DNA of 39,723 nt from a virus: IMG/VR virus record IMGVR_UViG_3300034072_001830, positions 1-39,723 of that record, one strand, 5' to 3'. The translations under genes were made by a program, and so were the position numbers. Under the pieces are notes generated by a model. It did not search any database and was not told where the DNA came from. It saw only the letters and a program-made list of their open reading frames with translations. Of the stretch, positions 13,892 through 22,637 are shown piece after piece (the stretch's first letter is position 1; the number at the start of each line of letters is the position of its first letter).

Positions 13892-14383
13892 CTATTCTTC
13901 GTCGTCGTCATCGTCAGAGGGTTCATTGAAGTTCGGATAACCGGGATCGGTCCATGGGCCGGGAGTGCCATCCCAAAGGTTGCCTTCTTCCATCACGACA
14001 GTGGTGAACTTCCACCAGTCGTCGCCAGGATATCCGGGGTATCCGGGAGGAGGGCCACCCGGATACCACCAGTTGGTATTCGTACCGATCTGGGCGGGCC
14101 GGGTTCCAACCCCCTCCCGTTCGGCCGTTCCCGTGTTCGTGCCGCCGGTGGTGAACAGTTTGCCCGTGGAGCGCGGATGTCGGTTTTTGACCTGGTGTGC
14201 CGTCTCCCGAAGTCGGGCGATGATGTCCTGAACCTGAAACTTCGACCCTTTGATCGGGGAATTGTCCACGACCTTGGGCTTGTCCTTCTTTGGACCGGAA
14301 CCGACGAAGGCGAACCACTTGTCGATCTCGTAATTGTGGTTCATCGGCGGCGCGGTGGGCGTCGTCTTTTTCTTCGCTGCCAT
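13892..14383 (-). CDS. Proline/tryptophan-rich phage tail-region protein, 163 residues
   Basis: ATG 14383 follows GGAGG. The protein starts basic (MAAKKKTTPTAPP). It has a helical part (VQDIIARLRETAHQVKNR), then a Pro/Gly/Trp-rich stretch (GTNTNWWYPGGPPPGYPGY), and ends with a run of Asp/Glu. I do not recognise a family. Its place between the tail hub and the fibre gene suggests a fibre attachment or tail-tip accessory role. The tyrosine/proline repeats (PGYPGYPG) are low-complexity and might mediate assembly contacts. Confidence 0.6.
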   Translation of the reverse strand: MAAKKKTTPTAPPMNHNYEIDKWFAFVGSGPKKDKPKVVDNSPIKGSKFQVQDIIARLRETAHQVKNRHPRSTGKLFTTGGTNTGTAEREGVGTRPAQIGTNTNWWYPGGPPPGYPGYPGDDWWKFTTVVMEEGNLWDGTPGPWTDPGYPNFNEPSDDDDDEE

Positions 14384-14395
14384 GGAAACCTCCGA

Positions 14396-16357
14396 TCAGC
14401 CTGCAAAGGCGAGGTCGATATCTTTGCGGGCGGTCACGGTCGCGCCGGTCGCAGTCAACTCGCGTTCGATCACATCCTTGGCGGTGAGCTGGCGCATGAT
14501 GAGCTGATAGGCCGTCGGCACGGCGGAGACGGCGGCAACAGCATTGCCGAAGCCGACCTGGGAGGCGGCCGCCACACGCAGCTGGTCGGCATAAACGTTC
14601 TTCCAGCGGACGGCCTTACAGGCATATGAGGCCTGCTTGAGCAGGTACGGATTGACGGGTTTCTGGATGCGCTCGCCGTTAATCGTGTACTGCATGTCGC
14701 CGACCTGATAGCCGACACCCTCGTTGTCCGCCCAGGCATATCCCTTGGCAAACGCCTCGGAATACGGTGTTCCTCCGTCGGGCACGGTGCCGGACACGCC
14801 GTTCGCGACCGAGACGCCGAGGGTGACGTCTACGTAGCGGACCATGCCCTCGGCCGTCCAAACCTTGCTGTAGGAGATGACCTTGCCGCGAACCCACCCG
14901 GCCGGGAAGAAGTGGTGCTCTATGCGGACACCGTCGCGCAGCGTGATGTCGTAGAGGTCTTCCCACCGTCCCCGGAAGGTGACGGTCAGCGCGCGGAGAC
15001 GGCGGCGGAGATATGCGCGAACACGGAGGAGTCCATGCTCTGCAACCTGGCGGCCGCGATCCGTCTCGAAGAAGCTGAACGCCATTTCGTCATGCAGCGC
15101 GATGTCCTTCCTGGTGCGGACCCAGCGGTACATGTACGGCTTGATCAGGCTTTCCGGGTGGTCCAACCACTCGGCAAGGAGGTCCTGGAAGTCGTCACCG
15201 GAGTTGTGCGCCACCTGACACACCCATGCCTGATCGTAGAAGATGACCTTGTCGCCCACGAGATAGTCTGTGTCCTCTTCCCACATCGGCGTGGTGCTGT
15301 CCTCGGTGAGCGAGTTCAGGCCGATATCGTCGAGTTCCTCCTCTTCGTAGCCGAATGCCCGAACATCCTGCACATCGGCGGTCGCGGTGATCTTGAGGAT
15401 TTCACGACGGGGCTGCCGATAGTCATAAGACATCTCGAACTTGGTGGCCTTGTAGCGCCACATCGCCAGCGGCATGACGCCGTAGCGGGTCCTGACATAG
15501 CTTTCGTATTGGTCGACGCCATGTTCGTTCTTTCCCTTCCAGCGCTGATGAAGCACGACCTGATAGCGGCCGTCGAAATATTTGCGGCTCGTTTCCGTGG
15601 CATCGGGGAAGGCCTGCTGGGTTTCCTTGACCTGCCAGCCGGAATTCACGAGTTCCCCGACCTCGCCGATGCTGGAGACGTCGGTCAGGGTCGGACGGCC
15701 ATTGACGCCGCCGCCCTCGTTGACCTTACCAGAAATATCTACAGCGCCGGAAGCCGACTGAGCCCATTCCCCGACGATGTTGAGGCTGGCCTCGCGGATC
15801 GGGGGAGCGCCGAGCGCCGGGACCATACTGTCGCGGACATAGTGCGGGCCTAGATCGACGAGGCGATCATAGTCGATGATGTCGGACAGGGTGATCTCGT
15901 GGGTGACGGGATCAATGTGGAACAGCTCAGAACGGGCCTCGAGAACAACGGCGGGATCGCTGATGTTCGTTCCGGAGATCAATTCGTCAACATAGGGACG
16001 GGTCGCAAGCGTGCGGGCAAAGGCGAGCAGCAGATCGTCGAACTCGTCGGGCTGGCCGAGGAATTCGAGACTAATCAAGTTCTCCGCAAGGTTGGCGGGC
16101 ATGGAGTTGGCAACGCCGCGGAAGATGAGTTTGGGCGTCTCGCCGTCGTTGGAGACGCTGACGAGGATGTACTGGTCACGGCCGGGTGCCATGATGCCGA
16201 TCCCGAGGTTTTTGCAGGTGATCGTCAGCCGAGCAACGCCACCTTCCTCGTGGTCGAGCTTATAGGTGGTGGCCACCAGCTCGGTGCGGGCGTGAAGGAC
16301 GGGATCGAACACGGTGTCGATAGTCGGCACCCAAGCGTTATAGATGCGTGCTGCCAT
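14396..16357 (-). CDS. Tail hub / tip protein, 653 residues
   Basis: ATG 16357 follows GGAGAAG. The N-terminal 150 residues (ARLTITCKNLGIGIM..., DQYILVSVSNDGETPKLIFRG) look like a gp27/hub-type beta fold. The central part carries YRQPRREILKITATADVQ and a module DTDYLVGDKVIFYDQAWVCQ resembling a carbohydrate-binding type 5/12 insert. Residues further on (AEHGLLRVRAYLRRRLRALTV, EDLYDITLRDGVRIEHHFFP) are typical of hub proteins of alphaproteobacterial siphophages. It would sit at the tail tip under the tape measure and distal tail protein and guide DNA release. Its order after distal tail and before fibre supports the call. Confidence 0.7.
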   Translation of the reverse strand: MAARIYNAWVPTIDTVFDPVLHARTELVATTYKLDHEEGGVARLTITCKNLGIGIMAPGRDQYILVSVSNDGETPKLIFRGVANSMPANLAENLISLEFLGQPDEFDDLLLAFARTLATRPYVDELISGTNISDPAVVLEARSELFHIDPVTHEITLSDIIDYDRLVDLGPHYVRDSMVPALGAPPIREASLNIVGEWAQSASGAVDISGKVNEGGGVNGRPTLTDVSSIGEVGELVNSGWQVKETQQAFPDATETSRKYFDGRYQVVLHQRWKGKNEHGVDQYESYVRTRYGVMPLAMWRYKATKFEMSYDYRQPRREILKITATADVQDVRAFGYEEEELDDIGLNSLTEDSTTPMWEEDTDYLVGDKVIFYDQAWVCQVAHNSGDDFQDLLAEWLDHPESLIKPYMYRWVRTRKDIALHDEMAFSFFETDRGRQVAEHGLLRVRAYLRRRLRALTVTFRGRWEDLYDITLRDGVRIEHHFFPAGWVRGKVISYSKVWTAEGMVRYVDVTLGVSVANGVSGTVPDGGTPYSEAFAKGYAWADNEGVGYQVGDMQYTINGERIQKPVNPYLLKQASYACKAVRWKNVYADQLRVAAASQVGFGNAVAAVSAVPTAYQLIMRQLTAKDVIERELTATGATVTARKDIDLAFAG

Positions 16358-16360
16358 CGG

Positions 16361-16891
16361 TCACTTCTCCACAAGACCCACGGTCCAGTTAACCTTGCCC
16401 GACCATTCGCCGCGATCTTTGGGCTTCTGGATCAGGAAAGCTGTGATCTTGGGCCTGAACTCGACGAAGCCGGATTTCGGCTGCGCCGTGATGCTGACGA
16501 TCTTGGGGCCAGCCCAGCTCCATGATGCTCGCGGCAGGATCGCCTTGTCGTCGAGAAAGACGACCATGTCCTCGTCCGACCATGCCGCGCGAGGAAGGAT
16601 GATGGATGTCTGGCCCGCTTCGAACGGAATCTGCCATGCGTCGATGAGCACGACTTCCATTTCCGTGAGGAGCGGCACGTGCATGAGAGCAGGTGCCGCC
16701 CAGTCGCCCGAACCGGTATAGGTGATGAGCAGCTTGTCCTCGCCGGGAATAGTGATGACAAAGCCCGTGCCGTTGGCGTCACGGTGAAACTCGCCATGCT
16801 CCTCCCATTCGAGACTCTCGGAGATGCCCCTGCCGGAACCCGGCAGGAACTTGGCGGCGGACAGGTTGAGCCTGGTGTTCTTGATCAACAT
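16361..16891 (-). CDS. Distal tail-type minor tail protein, 176 residues
   Basis: The product begins MLIKNTRLNLSAAKFLPGS and is rich in beta strands (DKLLITYTGSGDWAAPALMHV, EMEVVLIDAWQIPF). I do not recognise specific residues. It lies directly after the tape measure gene (1 base gap), where siphophages encode the distal tail protein that joins tail tube and tip. It ends 3 bases before the hub gene. The assignment comes from position and size. Confidence 0.5.
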   Translation of the reverse strand: MLIKNTRLNLSAAKFLPGSGRGISESLEWEEHGEFHRDANGTGFVITIPGEDKLLITYTGSGDWAAPALMHVPLLTEMEVVLIDAWQIPFEAGQTSIILPRAAWSDEDMVVFLDDKAILPRASWSWAGPKIVSITAQPKSGFVEFRPKITAFLIQKPKDRGEWSGKVNWTVGLVEK

Positions 16892-16892
16892 G

Positions 16893-19800
16893 TCAGCGGT
16901 TCCATCCTGGCGATGCCGCCGCCTGCGTTCTCGAGTACGAGGACAAGCGTTCGGCGACGTTTTCCTCGGGCGTCATCATGATGATCGTGTCGCCGTTGGA
17001 GAGGTTGACGTTCACGGGTGTCATGTGTGCCGGAGCGGCATCCAGTGGCAGCTGCGTCGCGGCCGACACGGGGGACTGTGGCGAGGCCCTTTCCGTAAGC
17101 GCCTTGATGCGCTCCGCTCCACCGAAGATCGGGTGACCACCCATGTTCCGATCAAGGGCGGTGGTGCCGACCTTCGCCTTGTAGGCGTCGTATTCCTCCC
17201 GGCTCATCTTGAGCTCACCGCTCATGTCCCCGTTTTCCTGAAGGGTTTCCTTCGAAGAAGTCAGGAACCAGGAGATGGAATTCAGGATCGTGGCGAGGGA
17301 CTGGAGGGTGTTCTGGACGAAGTAGTCGAGGATCGGCGCAAGCGTTTCCAGAGAATCGACCAGGTTACGCAGCAGGTACATGCCGAGATCGGAAATGCCG
17401 TCAAATACGAGACCCCAGTTGAAGCTCTTGATCGAGTCCCAGAGGGTATCGAGAGATGCCCTCGTATCCTCGAACAGCTTGACGATGCCCGGGAACTTCT
17501 TCTGGAACTCGGCGAGGGTATCGCCTGTGAAACTCTTCACCTTGGCGAGAGCGTCACCGAAGGTGTCTTCGAGGAAAGCGGCCGTCGTGGGGAAGGTCTG
17601 TTTGAAGGCGTTCCACGCCGACGTGAAAATCCGCTCGACCTCATCCCAATAAAGGATGACGCCACCAATGCCCGCTGCTAACAGGACCGGCCACCCGATG
17701 ATACCGGCGACCGTGCCGAGGACCATGCGAGCTATCGGCAGCAGCATCGTGCGTATCGCGTTGGTCACGATCCGCACGGCAGCGAGGCCTACGTTGGCCA
17801 CTGAAAAGAACAGCTTCGAGATGCCGAGCAGCTGCCCGGCGAGGAAGGTCAGCGCCACCTCGAGTGGTCCTGACATGCCGAGATAGTCGGACAACTGTGT
17901 CAGGGCGGGTTTGGCGAACTCGTAGCCCGTAGCCACCGCGTTCCACACCCGCTTGAACCCCTTGATGATCTGCTCACAGGCATACCAGAATGTCGCCGTC
18001 CACTTGATCGTGACGTCGGCGGACGAACCCTGGTTCCAGAGCGCCCAGAAATCCTTGGTCACCTGGATCAGGTAGTCGAAGGCTCCAACGAGCTTGCTGT
18101 TGATGACGTCCGCGTTGTCGAGCATCCAGGCGTTGATGGCCTTCAGCACCGGGAGGAGGGACGGCATGATTTCCCGGGCAAGCTTGTAGGAAAGCCCGAT
18201 GAGAATCTGCCACATGTCGTAAATCTGGGCCTTGAGAGGCTCGATCTCGGCAACCTGTTCCTTCGTCAGCACGACACCGAGCTTGATCGCCCGCATGCCG
18301 GATTCGTCGAGAGCCTCGGCACCTTCCTTCAGCATCGGAAGGAGCTTCACCAAGGCAGCGCTTCCCCCGCCGAGGTTGGTCAGGAACTCGATACGGACGT
18401 TGTCGTTCGGCAGCGCTTTGACGATCTGGGCCATGCGCCGCAGGACATGGTACTGTGATGCCAAGTCCTTGCCGTCGGCACTACGGAGAGGAATCTGGAG
18501 CTTCTTGAACAGCTCGGCCGCGCCAGCAAAGTTCTCGTCTTCCTTCATGATGCCGACCATCGCGGCACGCAGGGTCTGCATTCCTTCGACATATTCGTCG
18601 AAGCCGACGCCCTGGCTGCCGGCGGCGTATTTCATCGCCGTGAAGACCTCCAAGGATTGGCCGACGGCGTCGGCAGCATTCTGGAGCTTCTGAGCATTGA
18701 ACGACGCCAACACGGCAATTGCCGAAATACCTGCAAGCGCAGCTGCGCCACCAAGGGCGGCAAGGCCTGCGCCGATGACACCGAGGAGAGCGCCGACGCC
18801 AGCGCGGAGCGCGGTGTTGCTGACCGCATACTCGAGCTGTGTGAGGGCAGTGCCGAAGCGGCCGACGTCACGGGCGGCGGTGCTGAAGGCACGACCGATC
18901 CCGGCGGCCGATCGGCCCAGACCGGGAGCAGCGCCTGCGAAACCACGACCGGTTCTCGTGAGGCCAGCCATTGCACGGCGCAGCGCGTTGACGTCGTTGG
19001 TCAGCGTGGTGATGCGGGCGCGGTCGGCGGCGATCGTGCGAGAGAATGCTGCACGTTCCGCCGCGAGGGTGCGGGTGAACGCCGCGCGTTCCGACGCAAG
19101 GTTCGTCGCATGAGCGCGGCGCTCGGCGGAAAGTCGCGTGAGGTTCGCAGATCGCTCCGCCGCGAGAGTGCGGGCAGCCGCAGCACGCTCACTGGCAAGG
19201 GTCGAGTGGAACGTGGCACGTTCACGCCCCATGGCGGCGGCATGTGTTGCCCGCTCGTTGGCGAGGTCCGTCGAGAACGTTGCACGTTCACGGCCGAGCT
19301 GGGCGCGGAACCGGGTGCGTTCTGCCGCGAGAGTCCGCAGGAAACCAGCACGATTGCGAGCTAGGTCAGCAGCATGGGCGGTGCGAAGACGGCCGAGTTC
19401 ATCGATATGGTCACGCTGGAGGCGTGCCATATCGGCAGAATGCCGGGACCGCTCAGCTGCTAGATCAGCCGTATGGCGTGACCGCTCACGGCCAAGTTCG
19501 GTGCGGTGGTTGGCCTGTTCCGTGGAAATCTGGGAACGGGCGGCCGACACCTCACGAGCCATGGCGGCTCGCTGCCTGCCCAGTTCGGCATCGAAGTTGT
19601 CGCGGTGACGTCTGAGTTCGCTGTCGAGGCGAGCGCGCTCGCGGGCGATATGATCGCGGTAGTCCTGGTCGCGCTTGGCGTCGTTGGCCGCAGCCGTCTT
19701 ACGGCGTTCCTCCTCGTCACGAAGACGATCAAGGCGCGCCTTTTCGCGCTTCTCCTCAGCCTCACGTCGAGCGGCGGCACGATCGACGTCGTCGTCCGCG

Positions 19801-20444
19801 GTTGAATTGGCCCTCGGGTTCGGTCTGGGGTTTGCGTCCCGATCCGCCCGAGCCTTTTCCCGATCCTTCTCGGCCTGGTCCGCCGCGGCGATGCGGCTCT
19901 CCATGTCGTCGAAGAACCGGTCGTTCTCCGACCGGATGCGCTCCGACGCTGCAAGGATGCGATCCAGGTCTTCGCCGGGAATGATGTCGCCGAACAGACC
20001 ATCGCGGCGGCCATTGGTGATCAGATCGTCGAGACCGCGCGTGGTATCGCGGATCGTCAGAAGGTCGTTATCCCCCTGCGATCCAAGGATACGTACGCCG
20101 TCGCCACGCGTCAGCGCGGCAACGTCGTCGAGGGCGTCGATCTGACGCCGGATGGCGGAGGTGCGACGATCGAGGTCGTTGGCAAGGTCGAGCGCGGCCG
20201 CCTGATGCGGGGTCGGGGTCTTGCCCTTGTCGATCTTGATCTTGGCCCGGATATTGCGGGCAATACGGTCGAGAGCCTTCAGCTCACGCTCGAGCTTCTT
20301 GACCTCTTTGGTCGCCTGCTCGGCTTCGCGGTCGACCTTGTCGAAACCCTTCTTCGCAGAGTCACCGATCTTGTCGAAGAGTTCGATGAGTTCTTTGCCG
20401 CCGAGAACCTCAAGGCGGGCGCGCAGCGTGTTCGAAATCGCCAT
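16893..20444 (-). CDS. Tape measure protein, 1183 residues
   Basis: This is the longest gene of the window. Residues 1-260 are charged helices. Residues 277-475 form a run of 11-residue coiled-coil repeats (separate entry). Hydrophobic segments follow at about 548-580 (GVIGAGLAALGGAAALAGIS) and later (MVLGTVAGIIGWPVLLAAGI), typical of tape measure proteins, which fill the tail tube, set its length and enter the host membrane on infection. Tail length scales with the chain; at about 1.5 A per residue this gives roughly 170-180 nm, an inference. It follows a DUF6441-like gene and the tail-assembly chaperones and precedes the distal tail gene, the standard order. No lysozyme or peptidase motif was noticed. 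Confidence 0.92.
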   Translation of the reverse strand: MAISNTLRARLEVLGGKELIELFDKIGDSAKKGFDKVDREAEQATKEVKKLERELKALDRIARNIRAKIKIDKGKTPTPHQAAALDLANDLDRRTSAIRRQIDALDDVAALTRGDGVRILGSQGDNDLLTIRDTTRGLDDLITNGRRDGLFGDIIPGEDLDRILAASERIRSENDRFFDDMESRIAAADQAEKDREKARADRDANPRPNPRANSTADDDVDRAAARREAEEKREKARLDRLRDEEERRKTAAANDAKRDQDYRDHIARERARLDSELRRHRDNFDAELGRQRAAMAREVSAARSQISTEQANHRTELGRERSRHTADLAAERSRHSADMARLQRDHIDELGRLRTAHAADLARNRAGFLRTLAAERTRFRAQLGRERATFSTDLANERATHAAAMGRERATFHSTLASERAAAARTLAAERSANLTRLSAERRAHATNLASERAAFTRTLAAERAAFSRTIAADRARITTLTNDVNALRRAMAGLTRTGRGFAGAAPGLGRSAAGIGRAFSTAARDVGRFGTALTQLEYAVSNTALRAGVGALLGVIGAGLAALGGAAALAGISAIAVLASFNAQKLQNAADAVGQSLEVFTAMKYAAGSQGVGFDEYVEGMQTLRAAMVGIMKEDENFAGAAELFKKLQIPLRSADGKDLASQYHVLRRMAQIVKALPNDNVRIEFLTNLGGGSAALVKLLPMLKEGAEALDESGMRAIKLGVVLTKEQVAEIEPLKAQIYDMWQILIGLSYKLAREIMPSLLPVLKAINAWMLDNADVINSKLVGAFDYLIQVTKDFWALWNQGSSADVTIKWTATFWYACEQIIKGFKRVWNAVATGYEFAKPALTQLSDYLGMSGPLEVALTFLAGQLLGISKLFFSVANVGLAAVRIVTNAIRTMLLPIARMVLGTVAGIIGWPVLLAAGIGGVILYWDEVERIFTSAWNAFKQTFPTTAAFLEDTFGDALAKVKSFTGDTLAEFQKKFPGIVKLFEDTRASLDTLWDSIKSFNWGLVFDGISDLGMYLLRNLVDSLETLAPILDYFVQNTLQSLATILNSISWFLTSSKETLQENGDMSGELKMSREEYDAYKAKVGTTALDRNMGGHPIFGGAERIKALTERASPQSPVSAATQLPLDAAPAHMTPVNVNLSNGDTIIMMTPEENVAERLSSYSRTQAAASPGWNR
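19020..19616 (-). repeat. Coding hendecad repeat inside the tape measure gene
   Basis: Residues 277-475 of the tape measure protein repeat with period 11 and consensus L-A-x-E-R-A-x-F-x-x-x. The leading hydrophobic residue falls at 277, 288, 299 and then every 11 residues without a break from 317 to 471 (317, 328, 339, 350, ... 460, 471). Only one 18-residue (11+7) step interrupts it. At DNA level this is a 33-base imperfect repeat array. It predicts a long right-handed or near-straight coiled coil. Confidence 0.85.
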
Positions 20445-20453
20445 GGGTCAGCC

Positions 20454-21098
20454 TCAGGTCTTGGGGAAGTGCTGTCGGAATTTCGCAGGGAGAAGCCGGA
20501 AGGCCTCCCGGGAGCGGCGCTCGATGGAGATGCGCTTCTTCTCGCGGGTCCATGCACGGAGATTGAAGAGGAAGATCGTTTCCTCGTTCTCCTTGGCCGC
20601 GAGGTAGGTTTCCTCGTCGTGTTCGACGACGAAGAGTTCGCCGAATAGCCGGCGGGCTTTGTCGGTCTGCGAGAGACGGCGGGCTTGGCGACGCCCGGAG
20701 GCGACTTCGTGTAGACCGCGCTTCTCGGCTTCTTTAGTCGGGATCGCGAGGAACGCTGCCTGAACCGGATCGATGCGACCGCCTTCTTCGAAGATGTCGG
20801 CCCATGACGGGTTTGCCTGGATCGTGGCCGCCGGCGAATACGAGAATCTGCCCGGATTGCGCTTCTCGTTCGGGAAGTCGAAGACCCGAAAGGAGTTCTC
20901 GAACTTCGAGTTGCCCTTCATGCGGTTCCGAAACTTGCGCCGGACGTCGTCACGCACAAGCTGCTTGGCGGCTTCCGAGACGTCGCGTATGGCGTCGGTG
21001 ACGGCCCTGCCGATCGGGTGCTTCAGTTCCTCGAAATATTCCTGCGGATCGACGAGCTCTTTGAAGTCGATCTTGAAGCCGAGGTTCTTCTTCGCCAT
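20454..21098 (-). CDS. Phage protein of the tail region, DUF6441-like, 214 residues
   Basis: The product starts MAKKNLGFKIDFKELVD, has a helical N-terminus with basic residues (DDVRRKFRNRMKGNSKF), and a central part TIQANPSWADIFEEGGRIDP...AAFLAIPTKEAEKRG. That resembles the DUF6441 pattern (A...W...IF..GG...WLAIPT) seen upstream of tape measure genes in alphaproteobacterial phages. Its molecular role is unknown; gene position suggests tail assembly or tail completion. It lies 7 bases after the end of the frameshifted chaperone extension and 9 bases before the tape measure gene. Confidence 0.6.
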   Translation of the reverse strand: MAKKNLGFKIDFKELVDPQEYFEELKHPIGRAVTDAIRDVSEAAKQLVRDDVRRKFRNRMKGNSKFENSFRVFDFPNEKRNPGRFSYSPAATIQANPSWADIFEEGGRIDPVQAAFLAIPTKEAEKRGLHEVASGRRQARRLSQTDKARRLFGELFVVEHDEETYLAAKENEETIFLFNLRAWTREKKRISIERRSREAFRLLPAKFRQHFPKT

Positions 21099-21105
21099 GG
21101 GAACC

Positions 21106-21336
21106 TCACTTCGTCATGCTGTCGATGTATTTCTTGAATCCGTCCTTATCGCCGTGGTGAGCGACCCGGATGGCCGATGCCATGGCAGCGAAGTACTCTT
21201 CGGATTCCCAGTGTGCCAAACGCTCAAAGGCGCTGAGTTGCCTCGGCGTCATCTGCCAGACGTTGTCGAGGCCGAGCATTGGGGCGAGTTTCGCGACGAC
21301 GCGACCGAGCCAGTGTTCTAGCTCGTCGCGCTTTCC
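21106..21336 (-). CDS. C-terminal extension of the tail-assembly chaperone, made by probable -1 frameshift
   Basis: In the -1 frame relative to the chaperone gene, an open frame runs past that gene's stop (21318-21320) to TGA 21106-21108. It encodes about 75 residues, including DELEHWLGRVVAKLAPMLG and ESEEYFAAMASAIRVAHHG. The only ATG in it (21279) has no ribosome site, so a fusion like lambda gpGT is more likely. The shift would occur in the overlap, around GAG-GAA-AGC (21330-21338) or at the upstream TTTT; neither is a textbook X-XXY-YYZ heptamer, so the exact site is open. Such extensions are normal in siphophages just before the tape measure gene. The frame is too short from its ATG to be called by simple gene finders. 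Confidence 0.65.
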   Translation of the reverse strand, partial: GKRDELEHWLGRVVAKLAPMLGLDNVWQMTPRQLSAFERLAHWESEEYFAAMASAIRVAHHGDKDGFKKYIDSMTK

Positions 21337-21764
21337 TCGCCTGCCTCGGCCACCAGACCCAGCGCCGTCAGAAAATCCGAGACACCGAGGGGGAAGGTCA
21401 GATCGTAGGCGGTCTTGAGGAACAGGAGCTGCGTGGTGAAAGGAAGATCGCGGACAACGGCCTCGGCTGCGATGATGTCCTTTACCTTGTCACGAGGCAT
21501 GCGCGCTGCCCACACGATGGCCGTCGGGATGACCGTATGGCTGATCGCGTCGAGGATCGTGGCGTCGGCCGTGGTGATGATCTCGGCAATGGATTGACCG
21601 GCATCGACCTTCTGCTTCACCTCGCGAGCGACGTCGCGGATTTCCTTGGGGTAGTTCCCGAGCAGATCGGCGATGGCTTGGGCGCTCCAGCCGTAGGTCT
21701 TGATTTTGGCGTCTCCGACGGGGACTTCGCGGCTCTGCGGGGAGATTTCGAGAAGCGTAGACAT
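21318..21764 (-). CDS. Tail-assembly chaperone (gpG-like), 148 residues
   Basis: The product begins MSTLLEISPQSREVPVGDA and is mostly helical (AQAIADLLGNYPKEIRDVA, DAGQSIAEIITTADATIL). It ends TALGLVAEAGEESATS. Size, helical content and position between the major tail protein and the tape measure gene match the lambda gpG class, which coats the tape measure protein before tube assembly. A -1 frame continues beyond its stop (separate entry), giving a probable gpGT-type longer form. It starts after an intrinsic terminator that follows the major tail gene, which would lower its transcription relative to that gene. Confidence 0.75.
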   Translation of the reverse strand: MSTLLEISPQSREVPVGDAKIKTYGWSAQAIADLLGNYPKEIRDVAREVKQKVDAGQSIAEIITTADATILDAISHTVIPTAIVWAARMPRDKVKDIIAAEAVVRDLPFTTQLLFLKTAYDLTFPLGVSDFLTALGLVAEAGEESATS

Positions 21765-21797
21765 GTTAGGTTCCTAACTGAGGTATGGCCACAAACG

Positions 21798-21823
21798 AAA
21801 AGCGCCCCCGGAGGAGCGCCTTT
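21798..21823 (-). terminator. Intrinsic-type terminator after the major tail gene
   Basis: On the minus strand AAAGGCGCTCC pairs through a short loop with GGGGGCGCTTTT (one or two G-U pairs), followed by TTTTCGTTT. It lies 22 bases after the stop of the major tail protein gene and 34 bases before the chaperone start, inside the late operon, so it must be leaky or be read through by antitermination. Confidence 0.65.
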
Positions 21824-21845
21824 CGAAATGAGGGATGGGGTTGGA

Positions 21846-22619
21846 TCAGGCTGCGAGCGTCTGCTCGACGCCGAACGCGAACTCTTCGGAGTTGCCCTCG
21901 GTCAGCGCCTTGACGGCGTCTGCGAGAGCCTCGCCTTCGATTTCCAGACCGGAGCGTTCCGTGCCGATGTAGCCACGGCCGGACGACGGCGTCAGACGGA
22001 CCTTCCAGAGACGGACGTGGGTCTTGGCACCCTTGAGGTTGTTGCCGACCACGAGCAGCTCGGCTTCCAGGTCTGGGTTTCCACCGATACCGGTCTTGAG
22101 GCGGTTCTGGGCGGGCAGGATCGCGGCACGGTCGAAGGTGATGTACAGGGGGCCGTCGGCAAGAGGCTGGATAACGCCGGACTTTGCGTCGAGCGTGTAG
22201 CCAGTGCCGATCGCGAGAACGTCCGCGCCTTCCTCGTCCGAGGACACGACGACGTTGGTGACGTCGAATGCGCCGAGGTCGTAGAGCTGGTTCGCCTTGG
22301 CGGCCGCGATGACCTTGGTGACGCCCGTGGCGGCCGTCTGGTTCATCGTGCCGAGCGAACCCATAACGCCGAGGGCGCGGTTGCGGTTCGTGTGCTGCAT
22401 CAGCGTCATGGAGACGCCAACGGAGATGTCGGTCACCTGGCTGTCGGAGGTACGGGCAACGCCGAAGCGGTTATCTTTGCGCTCGTCGCGCTCGACTTCG
22501 ACGGTGATCTCGAAGGCGTCGGTGTCGCCGAGTTCCTCGAAATAGTCGTTACCGGTGAACTTGGCGAGCACGAAGCCCTTGGGGATCACGTAGTTACCGG
22601 CGATGGGATTGATGTTCAT
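21846..22619 (-). CDS. Major tail (tube) protein, 257 residues
   Basis: The product starts MNINPIAGNYVIPKGFVLA and is rich in beta strands, with the pattern DTDAFEITVEVERDERKDNRFGVARTSDSQVTDI found in alphaproteobacterial siphophage tube proteins. Near the end are HVRLWKVRLTPSSGRGYIGTE and LEIEGEALADA, also typical. It would polymerise into the long tail tube. Gene order (tail terminator before, chaperone after) agrees. It is followed by an intrinsic terminator, so it should be among the most abundant late messages. Confidence 0.8.
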   Translation of the reverse strand: MNINPIAGNYVIPKGFVLAKFTGNDYFEELGDTDAFEITVEVERDERKDNRFGVARTSDSQVTDISVGVSMTLMQHTNRNRALGVMGSLGTMNQTAATGVTKVIAAAKANQLYDLGAFDVTNVVVSSDEEGADVLAIGTGYTLDAKSGVIQPLADGPLYITFDRAAILPAQNRLKTGIGGNPDLEAELLVVGNNLKGAKTHVRLWKVRLTPSSGRGYIGTERSGLEIEGEALADAVKALTEGNSEEFAFGVEQTLAA

Positions 22620-22637
22620 GGAAAGCTCCTTGGAGTG

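Noticed and set aside
14912-15853. 313-codon plus-strand frame
   Set aside because: Antisense of the tail hub gene with no start signal.
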